Source: Hemicentrotus pulcherrimus
Taxonomy: Eukaryota > Echinodermata > Echinoidea > Camarodonta > Strongylocentrotidae
Assembly: GCA_003118195.1 (NCBI GenBank)
Contig: BEXV01000975.1
Span: 7,911-71,910 of the forward strand
Reading direction: 5' to 3'
Length of the DNA: 64,000 nt
Shown here in pieces: positions 1 through 12,300 of this stretch. The stretch's first letter is position 1, and each line of letters starts with the position of its first letter. The notes beneath the pieces are model-generated. The model ran no database searches and was not told where the DNA came from. It worked only from the letters and a program-made list of their open reading frames with translations. The position numbers and the translations under genes were made by a program.

Positions 1-3000
1 TTTCACATCCATGTGACAAAATGCAAAAATTGTTTAAATGGCACATGTAGAATAGTGTGGAGTCAGTGTACATCCCTTCCCTCCTCCCAGCCCCTTCCTT
101 TTCTCTCCTCTCCACCCCCTTTCCTCCCCATCCCTTTCCCCTCCCCTCCCTTTCCTCTCCCCTCTCCCCTCTTTTGATTAAAACTGCCCAGCAAAAAACA
201 ACAACAGTACAATGTACACCAGGAATACAGCAGGTATACCTTTTTCCCTAGTCTGCAGAGGACCGCCCCCCCTCCCCTTCCTTGCTTCCTATTAATGCCA
301 CTGCACTATCCACATATTTGCCTTTAATATCCTGAGAGGGTTAATGTAATAGAAAGGGACAAGCCATGAGAATGTTTTACATAAACAGCAGACCATGAAA
401 TTAAATACTTCCTCCTCTACTGCACCACTCTATCTTACTTGTCCATCCCTTAACTGAAATTGAAGGAAATTCTTTAATTTGAGGTTTTTATGCTCATTTT
501 TCTTGTCATTCTACCATAAACTCTTTTGAATAATACAAAAAGTAATGTTTTGTACTAAAAATATGTGAACCTGAACTCGTGTCTAAATTGATTTAGATTT
601 ATTTTTGAAAATGAATTGATACTAACTGGTTTGAATTTTAAGAGCACACATGTTTTCAGAAAAGCCTAATGGTACATATAAACTTTGGCACATACTCTAC
701 ACTTGCACTAAGTATACGAAATACATGTATATGCATACCACATGCACAATTATACCCCAAAAAGAATATATTCTCAGTTTCCAATTTGTAGATGATAAAA
801 ATCAATTGTCTTCTAATATTCTGTATGATGAAAATTACAAATTGGTAGTGTATGCTTCTTTTCATTTGTAAAGGTAATGTATTCTCAGATTTGTCAACCG
901 TTTCATTATTTGCTGACCTCCCCCTCCCCCCACTCAAAGCCAATGGTAATATTTATGGTCAATTGTTACGCATTATGCAGGCAGGATTGTTATGAGGCCA
1001 GACAATGCGTACCCTATTAAAAGTCTGCTCGTTAGCCCGCTAACGAATGGAATCTGAGTGCAATTTTCCCTTCATTATTTGATAAATGTCATTCATAATA
1101 GATGCTTTGTATCCCACAAGAAAAAACAATTTATGTCTGCATGTTGATAAGTGAATAGAGTGTCTGGCTGGTAATTGATGCGGTTTGGTTTTTATGTCTT
1201 GAAGTGGGCACGGTTGTAGTTGACGCTTGTCCAAAAGTGCAATGAACATTTTGGAGACTCAATCCTCCGGTGTCATTGAGCTAATTGGAAGCGTCTTTAC
1301 GACCCCCATCCCGCTCATCACGTTGTCATGAACACTGACCGGTTCAATCGCCACCTTGGCAGTGGCCTAGCACCACCCATTTTTTGTGCGAAAAATTTGA
1401 CCCAAGGTGCTGGCCAGTTGAAAGTTGTGCTTATCGTAAAACGAGGGGGCTTATCACGCTCCCCCTGTCAACCCCAATCTGCCAGGACGTAAAGGACAGC
1501 AGCAGCAGTTCTCTGACGTGACTCAATGTTCTCTCCACTGATTCTGTTCCTGCTCTCCTTCCTGCAATTCATCATCATTCCTACTGACTGTCCGAGCTCC
1601 GGCTTTAGTGCAGCGGGCTAACCCTTTCTTTACACCTTGTCTGCTGTGAATGTCTCCCGCTGCAATTTCTGCTCACGAGCTGGAAGTGAGTCGCTCACGT
1701 TTTCAAGCGGCATTGCGCCATCCCCCGTTCATTCTCCGCCTCTAGTCAGTCCGCAGACAGCTGCTCGTACCATCACTCATGCAGTGAATGTTTGGAAGTT
1801 CATCGTCGTAAGTGGTAATAGGGAAATGGGATATTATCCCGCTGGCACTTTAATATTGCTTTGCCATCCAAACAATTGTCATTTAAATTTCTATGTCTCT
1901 GACATCTACATCTGTTGATCCAATGAACATTGAATTCGGAATCTTACTGCTTGAATTTCCTCGTATCAGTTTTCATTTTTAATTTATCGTAGTTGAGCTC
2001 GGTCTGCTTTCCTCTTTAAGTGTGGGTAATTACACAATGAATCAAGTGAGCTGGATGTCTTAAAATCCTTATTCTGAGAGATTATTTTAAGAGTTCTTAT
2101 TTGGAAAGACCTCGAGATTGTATCAGTGCGGAGTGTGTTTGGAACACATGGGAGATCTTAAGCTATTTTACTATGTCCTTTCGATGTCAGAAATAAATAC
2201 CATAAAGCTGATGTCACCGCAGAGATTGTAATCAGAAACTGTTTTATTTGGTTGATTTGATAATAAGCTTCTGTTGGATTTTGAAGTGTTGCCAATTGGT
2301 GCAACAGGACGGATTGCCAAAAAGATCATCATCAAAGTTCAGTTCTGTCCATTCTAATGGTTAACCGCTGCCATTGTGAAGGTCAACCTGGTTTACATCT
2401 GCAATATTCTCATTGAATTCTGAAGGTGTTTTTCAAATTTGTGAAGACTTCTATTTGGGTTTCAACAGCCCCCAGATAACGGAGGAAGCAGCATAAATTG
2501 GAACTTCATAATTTGTGGACGTTCTGGTGACCACCCCCTCAACTACTGTAAGAAGTACTTTCTTCTGGGAATGACAATTGTCATTACTTGAATGCAGCTA
2601 GGTGAGGTCGGGAGTTCAGCCTTAAGAGCTATCTTGTTCTTCATCCGGTGGAGGAATCCTCCAAGGGGTCACGTCTGACTTTTTGGAGCTCAACTACCAA
2701 TTTTTGACATTCTGCGAGTAAACCCGAGTCCTTGAGAAGTTCACGCCGCAGTGCCATCCTGGGGGCCTGAGAAGGAAATTGCAGCTTCGAGTCCAGATTG
2801 AGCGACTAGCTTGCCATCCAGGGTGCCTGCCTGCCGCTTGCTCGTGAGAAGAGTTGTTTCCTAGCATTTAGTCAAAGCCGTCGGCAATCCTTCTGAATCA
2901 CTTCTGATCCTGTCTGCAATCAGAACGAAAGAAGATCCAACATCGAATAGAGAATTGTGTAACTCTATCTGTAAGTTTTGAGAATTTGAGAATTTGAAAA

Positions 3001-3194
3001 GTTCCTTCTGCGGAAACTCTGCTTCTGTAATAGCTTTAAACCTTTCCTATTTGCTTCGTGAACTGAAACTATTTCCAACAGGAACTTTCATATTACAACA
3101 ATTGCTAGTGAGGACAAATAGAATCACAGAAAAGGAAAACAAGTATTCATTTCCTGAAGGAAAAGGAAGAAATTAGGATGTACACTGCACTTCA
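1..3194. promoter_or_regulatory. 5' flank and putative 5' UTR of TRAF7
   Basis: No ORF here looks coding. The segment is mostly AT-rich, with more CpG-containing patches near 1260-1780 and 2640-2900. A CRE half-site (TGACGT, 1514-1519) overlaps a perfect AP-1 heptamer (TGACTCA, 1519-1525); such short motifs can occur by chance. A consensus donor GTAAGT at 2971 and an acceptor ending CCAACAG at 3081 could remove a 111-base intron from a 5' UTR. No TATA box or transcription start can be assigned with confidence. The regulatory role is inferred only from position upstream of the predicted first coding exon. Confidence 0.3.
61..179. repeat. Pyrimidine-rich (C/T) low-complexity tract
   Basis: About 120 bases that are nearly all C and T on the plus strand, built from irregular CCCTTTCC-type units. 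The 64-codon reading frame through it (Pro/Ser/Leu-rich) is a composition artefact. Confidence 0.85.
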
Positions 3195-3301
3195 ATGCCA
3201 GACAAGGTTTTGCGGAGTGGGAAGGCAAAACGGAATGAGCCGCGACGGGTCTGTCCGCCAGAGGAAGCGTCGCATAGCCCCTTCGGCCGGAGAGAGCCGC
3301 C
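3195..3301 (+). CDS. TRAF7: TRAF7 exon 1 (predicted first coding exon)
   Basis: Encodes residues 1-35 plus two bases of codon 36: a basic N terminus starting [18 protein letters not shown], then an acidic and Pro/Ser stretch. An in-frame TAG at 3174-3176 makes 3195 the first possible ATG in this frame. The exon ends at a strong donor (GCC|GTAAGC) and leaves phase 2. The exon 2 acceptor at 36440 needs exactly one base to complete a codon and continues in the TRAF7 frame. The exon is far richer in G+C and CpG than its surroundings, as is common for first exons. The SGK plus basic patch resembles the start of vertebrate TRAF7 as I remember it. The 33 kb gap to exon 2 and the short match keep this a prediction. 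The alternative is translation from the ATG inside exon 2 (36459). Confidence 0.6.
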
Positions 3302-6300
3302 GTAAGCTGCCCATGCCTATGGTCTGGCGTTCCGCCTCGTTGTAAGCAAGATCATTCAGTTCTCTTTTTTTGCATGGACATTGCTTTGCATGTTGGGTCT
3401 GAAATTAAGGAATAATGGTTGAAAGGTGTCATAATGGTTGAAAGATGATATCAAAATCAGTGGAAGTTGGCCGTATTATTTTAATGAAACTAATTATAAT
3501 GGCAGTAGATTGACTTAAATTGTAGGAGCGGTCAATTTTGGAAGATACACATAACATTCATGATGATATTATTGAATGGAAAGATTTCATCTCTACTGCA
3601 TGAGTGTGATAAATATCTCAGATTTTTAATGAAAATATTGTAATAATAATTTGCAATTTTACATGTCATACAAACAGTTTACTTGCCTTCATAATATTTT
3701 GGTAGAAAACCAATTTCTTGACAAATTGTATTTTGTCTTCAAAAGCCCAAAACAAAAAATTGCTGTTCATTGTAACTCTACTGTCATTCAGCTTTTCTAT
3801 AACACATTTGAACAATCATGAATTGATTTTTCAAATTGGAATATTCTGCACTTGTCTTTCCACTTTTTTTTCTCATTTGAAATTCAGAAAACATTTTATA
3901 AAAGGAAAGGAAAACATTAAAAGTGATATTTTGCATTCTTTAAAACAAAGAAATTCATCTGATATACATGTACATGTATATAAAATATAGCTGGTTGTGT
4001 AAAGTTTTAGCCTGGATTGCAACAAGAAATTCAGAAAATTTTGGCATTGCTATTTTGAGATAAGACAATTTCGTTTAAAAACTGGCTATATATTAAATGA
4101 CGACAGAAATCTAACAAATTGCAGAAGAAATTTGTCTGGATTTCAAAAAATTATTTGACATTGCTTTTATAAAGAGAAACAAATTTCATTTAAAAACTGA
4201 CTGTGTAAACAAACGATGCCAAAAGAAATTGCAATACAGAAGAATCTGGATTTCAAAACGCAGAATCGTTCGGCATTGCTGTGAGATAAGAAAAACTTTA
4301 AAATCATCTTTTGTAAGATCTTGAGTGCAGACGCCGAGGATTAAAGTCTTACATCCTGGTGGTTGTCTAAGATGGTGGAAGCTTGCATGCTCAATGTCAA
4401 TCAGATCTCAGAGATCTTGACTCATCTATAAAGCTTCTGTGGAGGTGCTCCAAGAAGCCCCATTCAGACACGACTTGTTATACCGCATAAAAAAGGAAGA
4501 CAGCTGCAAAAATTTCTTCTGTAGAGATGCTCCTCAAGCCCCCATTCAGACTCGACTTGATATGTCAACTAAAAGAAGACACAGCTGCAAATTTTGGGTG
4601 CACATGAATGGCAAGAAGCTATATAAGGGTGAAATATTATAGCCCTGTACACAGATTGCCTCTTCACTTCCCAACATGTGAAGAAGAAATTACATGGGAG
4701 CATAGAGCAGTTTATTTCTTGATTTCTAGCTCTGGTATTAAATCTGAAATGTACTCTGGTAAATGGTAAAATACATAAAATCACTTAAAGAAATTTAGTT
4801 TGATTATTACTTTTTGTCGCAAATTCCAAAACGGTTCCCACACACAAGAACACTACATGTATTTTTTAATGTGTTACATCATGTGAAGTTATGTACATGT
4901 ACAGGCTGATTCTAATCATGTTATTTGCTTTACTGCCTCCTGTCTGAATGAATCTCGAGTCTGACAGGTTTGGGGACGTGACAAGAAGTGCTGCTTAGAG
5001 CTTCTCTAGTAATAATTCAGGCAATGTTTTTTTATGTTTAATATGTACAGTGGATACAGAAGAAAGGGGCTTTGAAGAGTCTTTTTGCAGATTAGAAAAT
5101 GAAATCCTTTGAAATACGAGGGTGAACGTGCGACCTTGAACAAATTTGTTGAGTTTTTCCAGATGATGACAAACGTTTGTTCATGAAAACGTGTATAATA
5201 GTGCATTGCCAGTCTAAACTTGACAGAAATGCATTTGATAGTGGTATTTTAACATGGTATTAAAATCCACAAGGGAAAGTTTGATGAAAAAATAATTTTT
5301 CTATTGAATATGAGTACCGTATCTCAAATTAATGATGGAAATGATCAGATTGTAAAATTTGAAGCAAAACTTGACAAAAGAAAATTTGTTTCTTTATGTT
5401 GTTGTTAAGATTGCAGATATGTTTTTCTGATTTGTGCCTTGTCATGGGGAAGACCCCAGGCTCCCCTGGAATCATACATGTACATGTACATGTTTGTAAT
5501 ACAAAGGGGGGAGAAAAAAGATAGGGACCAGCTAATACTGGGTGAAAGTTACTAGATGGAGGACCACGTAGATTGAAATCCATGACTAATCGAAGCATAA
5601 AGATGAAACTTTGATGACATGCTGTCACTCAGACTGTGGTTCAGGGCTGGTGGTTTCTTGGTTTCAAACATTTTCATACGACCCCTCGTCAAAGTGTTTA
5701 TTCCAGGAATGATTAGCAAGTATTAATGGTGAGCATGAATACGAATAGACACATGATCATAAATAGCAAGACGCACTGCAGCTCAAATAATGTTAGATGT
5801 GATAGTTCATATGTCCTTTTTCCATATACTTTCTGGGTACTTAAATGAGTATCTATTTTATAATTCAGCAGGGCTATTTGTTCACATTGAAAGAGATATA
5901 CATGTACATGTATATGTTGAAAAAGGATGCAATCATATACTTTTTTTAACACTTTGGATGCACTGCTGCAAGTGTTTGTTCTGTAAATATTCATTTTTGA
6001 GCCCTTTTGCATCAAGAGCTGCATTTGAGCACAACTTTAAAGGTAAACACTACATGATTTTCAAAACAATCAGGATTGCATTTTGGGGAATTGTCCAGCA
6101 GTGAAACTACAACTGTATACTATGTGACAGCCTTGAAGTTTTAGGTACCGTATTTAACATCTCTTTAAAAAAGCAACATATTTGTTGAAAAATATGACTA
6201 TCACCTGAGCTATTCTGTAGGTCCAGAATGAAAAATGATAGGCAACTGACAAAACCACTAGACAATATTTAAGTACACTGTGGCGCCAAAGCCACAATGA

Positions 6301-9300
6301 GATAGTAAAAATTGTTGCGTGTTGGGGAAAATGGGACACGTTTTCTTGTGGTGATGAGCTTATCCATATCACATCCAATCATAATTCTGACAGATACAAA
6401 GAAGCAGACATAACATCTTGCACTTGCAGAGGTGTGAAGTGGGGGATATAAAGGGGTCTTTTTGTGAATGAATCATGATTTGTGCATTCTTTCAAGGGAT
6501 TTTCTTGCATGACATGAATATTGTTCAAAAATTGAAAGTCCAGCGGCCTGCATTACCCTATTTGCCGGCGTAAACGCCGCAGTATTTTCGGGGGAGAAAA
6601 AAATCAAAAAGTCGAGGTGTGGTGTATGCGGCAAAAGAGTTTTAAAAAAAAAGTAAGTCAAAACCAGCACCAATTTGCACATATGGGACTACAAACGCTA
6701 TACCACTATGGTACAGGACATTTCCACACATCTTACTGACAATTTTATCTTGCATTGTTGACGTGAAGACGAAAATAAACTTGTGCCAATGCATTGCAAA
6801 AGTAAAAGAAGGGCCCGTCATTTTCAATCCATTTCAATGTATACATCACAGAAAACGGCAAGATACTGTGTCAGTGCTTGATGGCCGAGCGGTCTAAGGC
6901 GGTGACTTTAGTCACATCGCCATTTGTACGCAAGAGATCAAATCCCGTCTTTGACAAAAAATTATTATTATTTTATTTTTATTTTTTGAAAGGTCAAAAT
7001 CGGGGGTGTGGCCTATACGGAGGTGCGGCGTTATCGCCAGCAAATACGGTATATCCTTTTAAAGTGGGTATTGGAAGGTTCCATTTTCATTGATCAGCAT
7101 CATATCAGCAGATGACAAACATCTATGTTTTTGTTTGTTTAGTCAGTTCAGAAAACTATTTCAATATCTGTTGCTTATTAATGTTCAGTTGAAGTGGTTG
7201 GTTATAAAGTTAGTGCACAGTAATTAGAATCAGCGAAAAAAATTGAGCTATTTTAATATTATGTTGTGAGCAGGAGTTATATATGAGGACAATGATAGTA
7301 ATATGTCTAAAAAGGTAGAATATAATGCAAGATGGATTAATGGTTGGTGTAGTCCTTTAACTTTGTCATGCTCCCGCAAACCTCATTTGTCCTCTATAAC
7401 TTAGTGGCATGCATGACTTTCAAATTTTCTCTGAAGAAAAAGTGTGAGGGGGGCCTGGATCAAATTTGATTGACTTGCCACCATTGTTGAATTAGTTTAA
7501 AAGCTTGAATTCGAAGGCAGCCATGAGCAGTGTCTGAGTGGACAGTCTTCTGATTGCAAACAAGGAATAATTTGCTGAGAGGTGAATTTAGCCTTCTATC
7601 TACTAGCAAGTTGGAAGCATTGATGATAATCATCATCATCAATTTGATTTTCTGTCAGTTTAATGATTCCAGTCAAAGCAGAGCTTTACACTTTTGGTAA
7701 TGATGATATCCATTCATGGAGATGGTATGTGTATTTACCATTACTACTTCAGGTGAGATCAAGTCCTCTTGTACATTTCAACCGCTAGTGATTGAATATA
7801 TTAATATACATGTACATGTAGGTTCTCTACAGCTCATACAAGTGATTTTAATTTAGATTTTAGAAGAAGAAAAATGTCAGCTGTAATGGCTATTTAATTT
7901 ACTAGTATAGTGCTTAATCGGTTTAGCTCAGGAAGAATGATGAACTTGGAAAGTCAGTAACCAAGATTTGGAGACCAAGTTAGAGTGCTAGTGCCTGTGG
8001 TAGGCTTTCATTGTCAGTTTTGTGTACATGAGCGCCATCCTTCTGATAAGATTCCAAGCCATGCTTTCCCTTTATGCCCCACTTCACTACTTAAACATGT
8101 AGCTACTTGCGCCCTCTATATAGCAAACAATTCCTAATTGGTGACCATTGGTTCCCCATGGTCCTCATTTTCTTATTTTAATTGAGAGCTCATTTGATGA
8201 GATAACCATCTTTTAGTGACCATGCAGGGAGGTCTAATCCCTCCTGGCCAAACTAGTGCAGATGGGCTTTAAAGCAGAGTTTCCCTGACGTGAAATATAT
8301 ACAATCACGGTACAGGTATGTCAAATTCTTCTTCTATTCATTCCATGAGAGAAAACATTGAATGAAAAGGGGTAAGGACTTTCCCAGGATATCTTGCTTA
8401 CATGTAGCCCTGACTGAGGGTGTCTCTTGATGCGAGGTTGAATTTGAAAATGGCATCTATCAACAAGAGGATGAAGAAGGTCCTTGCTTGGTCCATCTCC
8501 CCTCATCCTTTTGTTGTCTGAGACTCTCTGTCATCCATCGTCATGGCAATCGAGAAAGCTGACACAACTTCCCAGCATCGTTGACATTTAGCATCATCTT
8601 GAGCTCACTTTAATTGTCCATGGCCTCTGATGTTAACACCTATGGGCTATTTTCGGACCTTCAGAGAGGGAGGAAGAGAGAGTGAGTGAGAGACAGAGAG
8701 AAAAGGAGAGGGAGAGAGAAAAAAAGAGATAGAGTGAGAGAGAGAGAGAGAGAGATAAAGACAGCAATAGACAGATGGAGACAGACAGACAGAGGAAGAG
8801 AGAGAAAGGGAGAGGGAAAGAGAGAGGGAGAAAGACAGAGATGGAGATAGACAGACAAACAGGAAGAGAGAGAGGGGGACAAGGAGAGGGGGACAAGGAG
8901 AGAGGGACAAGGAGAGAGAGACAGAGACAGAAAGAGAGAGAGAAGGAGAAAAAACAACTAACTGATCATGTGATGGTGAAACAACTTTTCCCAGGATAAA
9001 AGAGGATTTTAGGATACTTACATTGATGAGGGTGTGGCACATGTCGTTCATTGTCTGAACTCCCTGGCAGGATCTGTGTTTCTAATTCGGCCTATCATTC
9101 ACTTAATCTGTATTTATTCACCAAAAATATATGTAATAAAAGAAAATTTCAAATATATCACATTAAAACTTAATATGATAATAGTTGAGGTGAAATTGCA
9201 AATTAGTGGTGTGATTACATACATGTAGTAATAGCCCCTCCCTCATCTTTGATTCATTGAGGTTTGTTGAGTCCTAACTGTGTGAGGTCAGATTCTAGAT

Positions 9301-12300
9301 TTAGTGTTTCTTTGTATTTCCATGTTTTAAGGTACATACATGTAGGCATTACATTCAGCTTAAAATTTCACTTCCAAACTCTCTTCCATTTTATTATCAT
9401 TTAAATTGATTGCAGGTGGCCTTGGCTATCTAATTTGTGAAAGACTTGCTTAACTATCAGAGGACCAGTTTGGACTTGGTTGTTTACAGGTAGACTCTGT
9501 GGCTCCCCCACCAAACGAGGCCTGACCCCGGTATCCGTCCCCCTCCCAGTGGCCCATGTCCAGCCCCCTTCACGCCTTGCCCCCCAGTGACAGTGCCTGT
9601 CATCACCCCCCTGGTCCTGAGGATCCTTGGCTTAAACCTGGAGGTAATTGACCTTGAACTGGAGACCTGTTTCTGGACAGTTTATTAGCAAATGAAGATG
9701 GTTTGATTTTGTTTTTAAATTACCTTCGGGTACACGTATGTGTAAGAGAATTTGGAGATCAAAAACTTTTTTGTAACATGTTTATTCCAGTTGAACAGTG
9801 TACAGTAGATACAAATATTAAAATTTCCCCTCCCTACCCTCCCTACCCCTCTTTCTCTCTCTCCCTCTTTCTCTCTCTCCCTATTCCTTTCTTTCTCTCT
9901 CTCCCTCTCCCTTTCTCTCTCCCTCTCCCTTTCTTTCTCTCTCTTTTTCTCTCTCCTTTTTCTCCCTTTCTCTCTCATCTCTCCCTCTCCCTCTCATCTC
10001 TCCCTCTCCTTAAATGATAGAAAAACAAGGTTTCACATGCAAAACAAGTAAAAGTGGGCCAAGGACCTTTCATCATTTTATTCATCTTGTTAAGTTTAAA
10101 TTAGCCTGAACTTCAGAACTTATAGATCATAATTAAGCACGTACCAAGAATCAGAGAGCAAGTTTGCCTCATCAGGCATCAGGTTTGGTGAAGAACCACC
10201 TTTTGTTTGTGATGTTTGTTTGAAATCTTTCATTGTTCCAGCGAACGTGCACAATTTGTATGAATTGTTCTTTGAACTGTCCTTTGCACTTGAAGCAGGT
10301 TGGTCCTTGCCTTGCGTTTGGTATTTTGTCAAATGCCAAGGAGGTTATTAAGACTTTGTTGCCTAGCTGGGAGTCCTGAGTATCCTGGTCTTAAATGTCA
10401 GCTAGCCTTAAAAGGAGCAATGGTTTTTATACTATTTTTGTTGTATAATTGTCCAAGGCCTGTTCAAATCAATACCAGGCTTTTGTTTCGTTTAGTGTTT
10501 GATAAAATAGAGGGGGAAAATCTTTATAATTTGTCTCCAATGAGCTATGTGCCCCTCCAAGCCAAAACGAGTTTATCTGAGGCAGTCTACACATGTTGTA
10601 TAGGTGCATGGATGTTACTGTCGACTTTTATAACAGTATGCATGCACCCTATAAATCACTACCATCACTTTAACATGGAATAAAAAAAGTTCCTAGTGCT
10701 GAAAGAAAGACTTTTGCTTTTCTAACTCTACCTACTGTATATAGCCACTCCCACTAAAACATTAAAACAAATTGGAATGTCATACTTTACATATTACATC
10801 GTACTTCATCGATCAGAAATTCAAAGTGAATTCACCTTCATGTGTTTGTACATGGTTGGCAACAGGATCTAATTTCATACATTTGCAATAAATCAGAATG
10901 CTTGAATCAGTAGTTTAAAGTGAATTACCTACCTTCCTGTTCCTTACCATTTGTTATGACTTATCTTGCCATGCAGTGTGCCATGAAATATAGGCCAATT
11001 CACTTTTCAGGTCAATAATTGATATGATATTATAGCCCAGAGTGTTACACTCGCGATCGTGACTGAGACGTAATATTTGCATGGCTGACTGCTCCGTGGT
11101 TCCTCTACGTCATTTACCTGTGATGATTGTTTGCTTGGACTTGTATTCATTTCTCCAGTTGATTTGTCTTTCAGAAAAGTTGTAAGCACTGTATATGATT
11201 TGTACAAAGAGTATGGGTCTGCACTGCTTCATTCAAATTAAAATGGGGATTTTTTTGTAATAACTTTAATGACCTGCTTGTTGTTAAAAAATGATGTGAC
11301 TTCCTAATCCTTCTTGATTTATCTGAAAAGGGCAGTCTTGTTGGAGAATAATTGAATGACAAGCTTGGTAAAAACTAAATCAACATCTCTTCTTCTGTTG
11401 CTTGGTAACATCGAATTCCTACCATTTTTATACTGAAGTTGATATTGGACTATGATCCTTAAGTTTCCATAGCATTTGAAGCCACTTTCCTTCTAAAGAA
11501 AAGAAATCTGAAATGCCTTATATTGTTAATCATACTCTCCTTGCCATCATACATAAACAAAGTTTAATTTCATAATCTAAGTCTTGTGAATACCTGTCAA
11601 ACCTTCCCCAAAGCTACAACATGTGTGACAGTGGGGGCAGTTATCACGTGGTCCCCAGCGGCGCCATCCTCCCAGTGATGCGTAAGCAGACAATGAAAGC
11701 TCCCCCCCCCCCCCCCCCCCCCCCCCCNNNNNNNNNNNNNNNNNNNNNNNNNNNNNNNNNNNNNNNNNNNNNNNNNNNNNNNNNNNNNNCCCCCCCCCCC
11801 CCCACCTCCCCTCCGTTCCTTTTCAACCAACCAAGCTCTGTCCTCGGCTCGTCCAATCACGGCTCATCCTGTGAGGAATCCAAGCATGGTTTACTGGTAA
11901 CGCTGATGGACCTCATTAAGTTGGAATGTTATTGAAGAAAGCGGGTTCCATATGAAAAAAACTGACTTATTTCTTTGAAATATTGGCTAACCACACATCA
12001 TAACTGAGATCAAATTGGATAATATTGTCATCACTCTCTCTCACTTTAGAAAGAAAGCTGCAATGACCTAAAATACAAAAAAACAAATACTGCTAATTAA
12101 AAAAGGTCCAGTTATAACTTTGAAATATTGTCTAACCACACATCATAACTGAGATCAAATAGGACAATATTGTCATCACTTTCTCTCTCACTTTAGACTT
12201 TAAAATAGAAAGAAAGCTGCATTGACCTGAAATACAAAAACAAGATACTGCTAATCAAAATAGGTCCAGTTATAACTGCTAAATAAAGGAGAAAATATAT

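Noticed and set aside
6871..6950. Functional tRNA gene
   Set aside because: Box A is good but the acceptor and T stems do not pair and the anticodon loop is too short.
8647..9051. Ser/Leu-rich ORFs of 87-134 codons around the GA tract
   Set aside because: Produced by the (GA)n repeat on the opposite strand; three frames are open at once.
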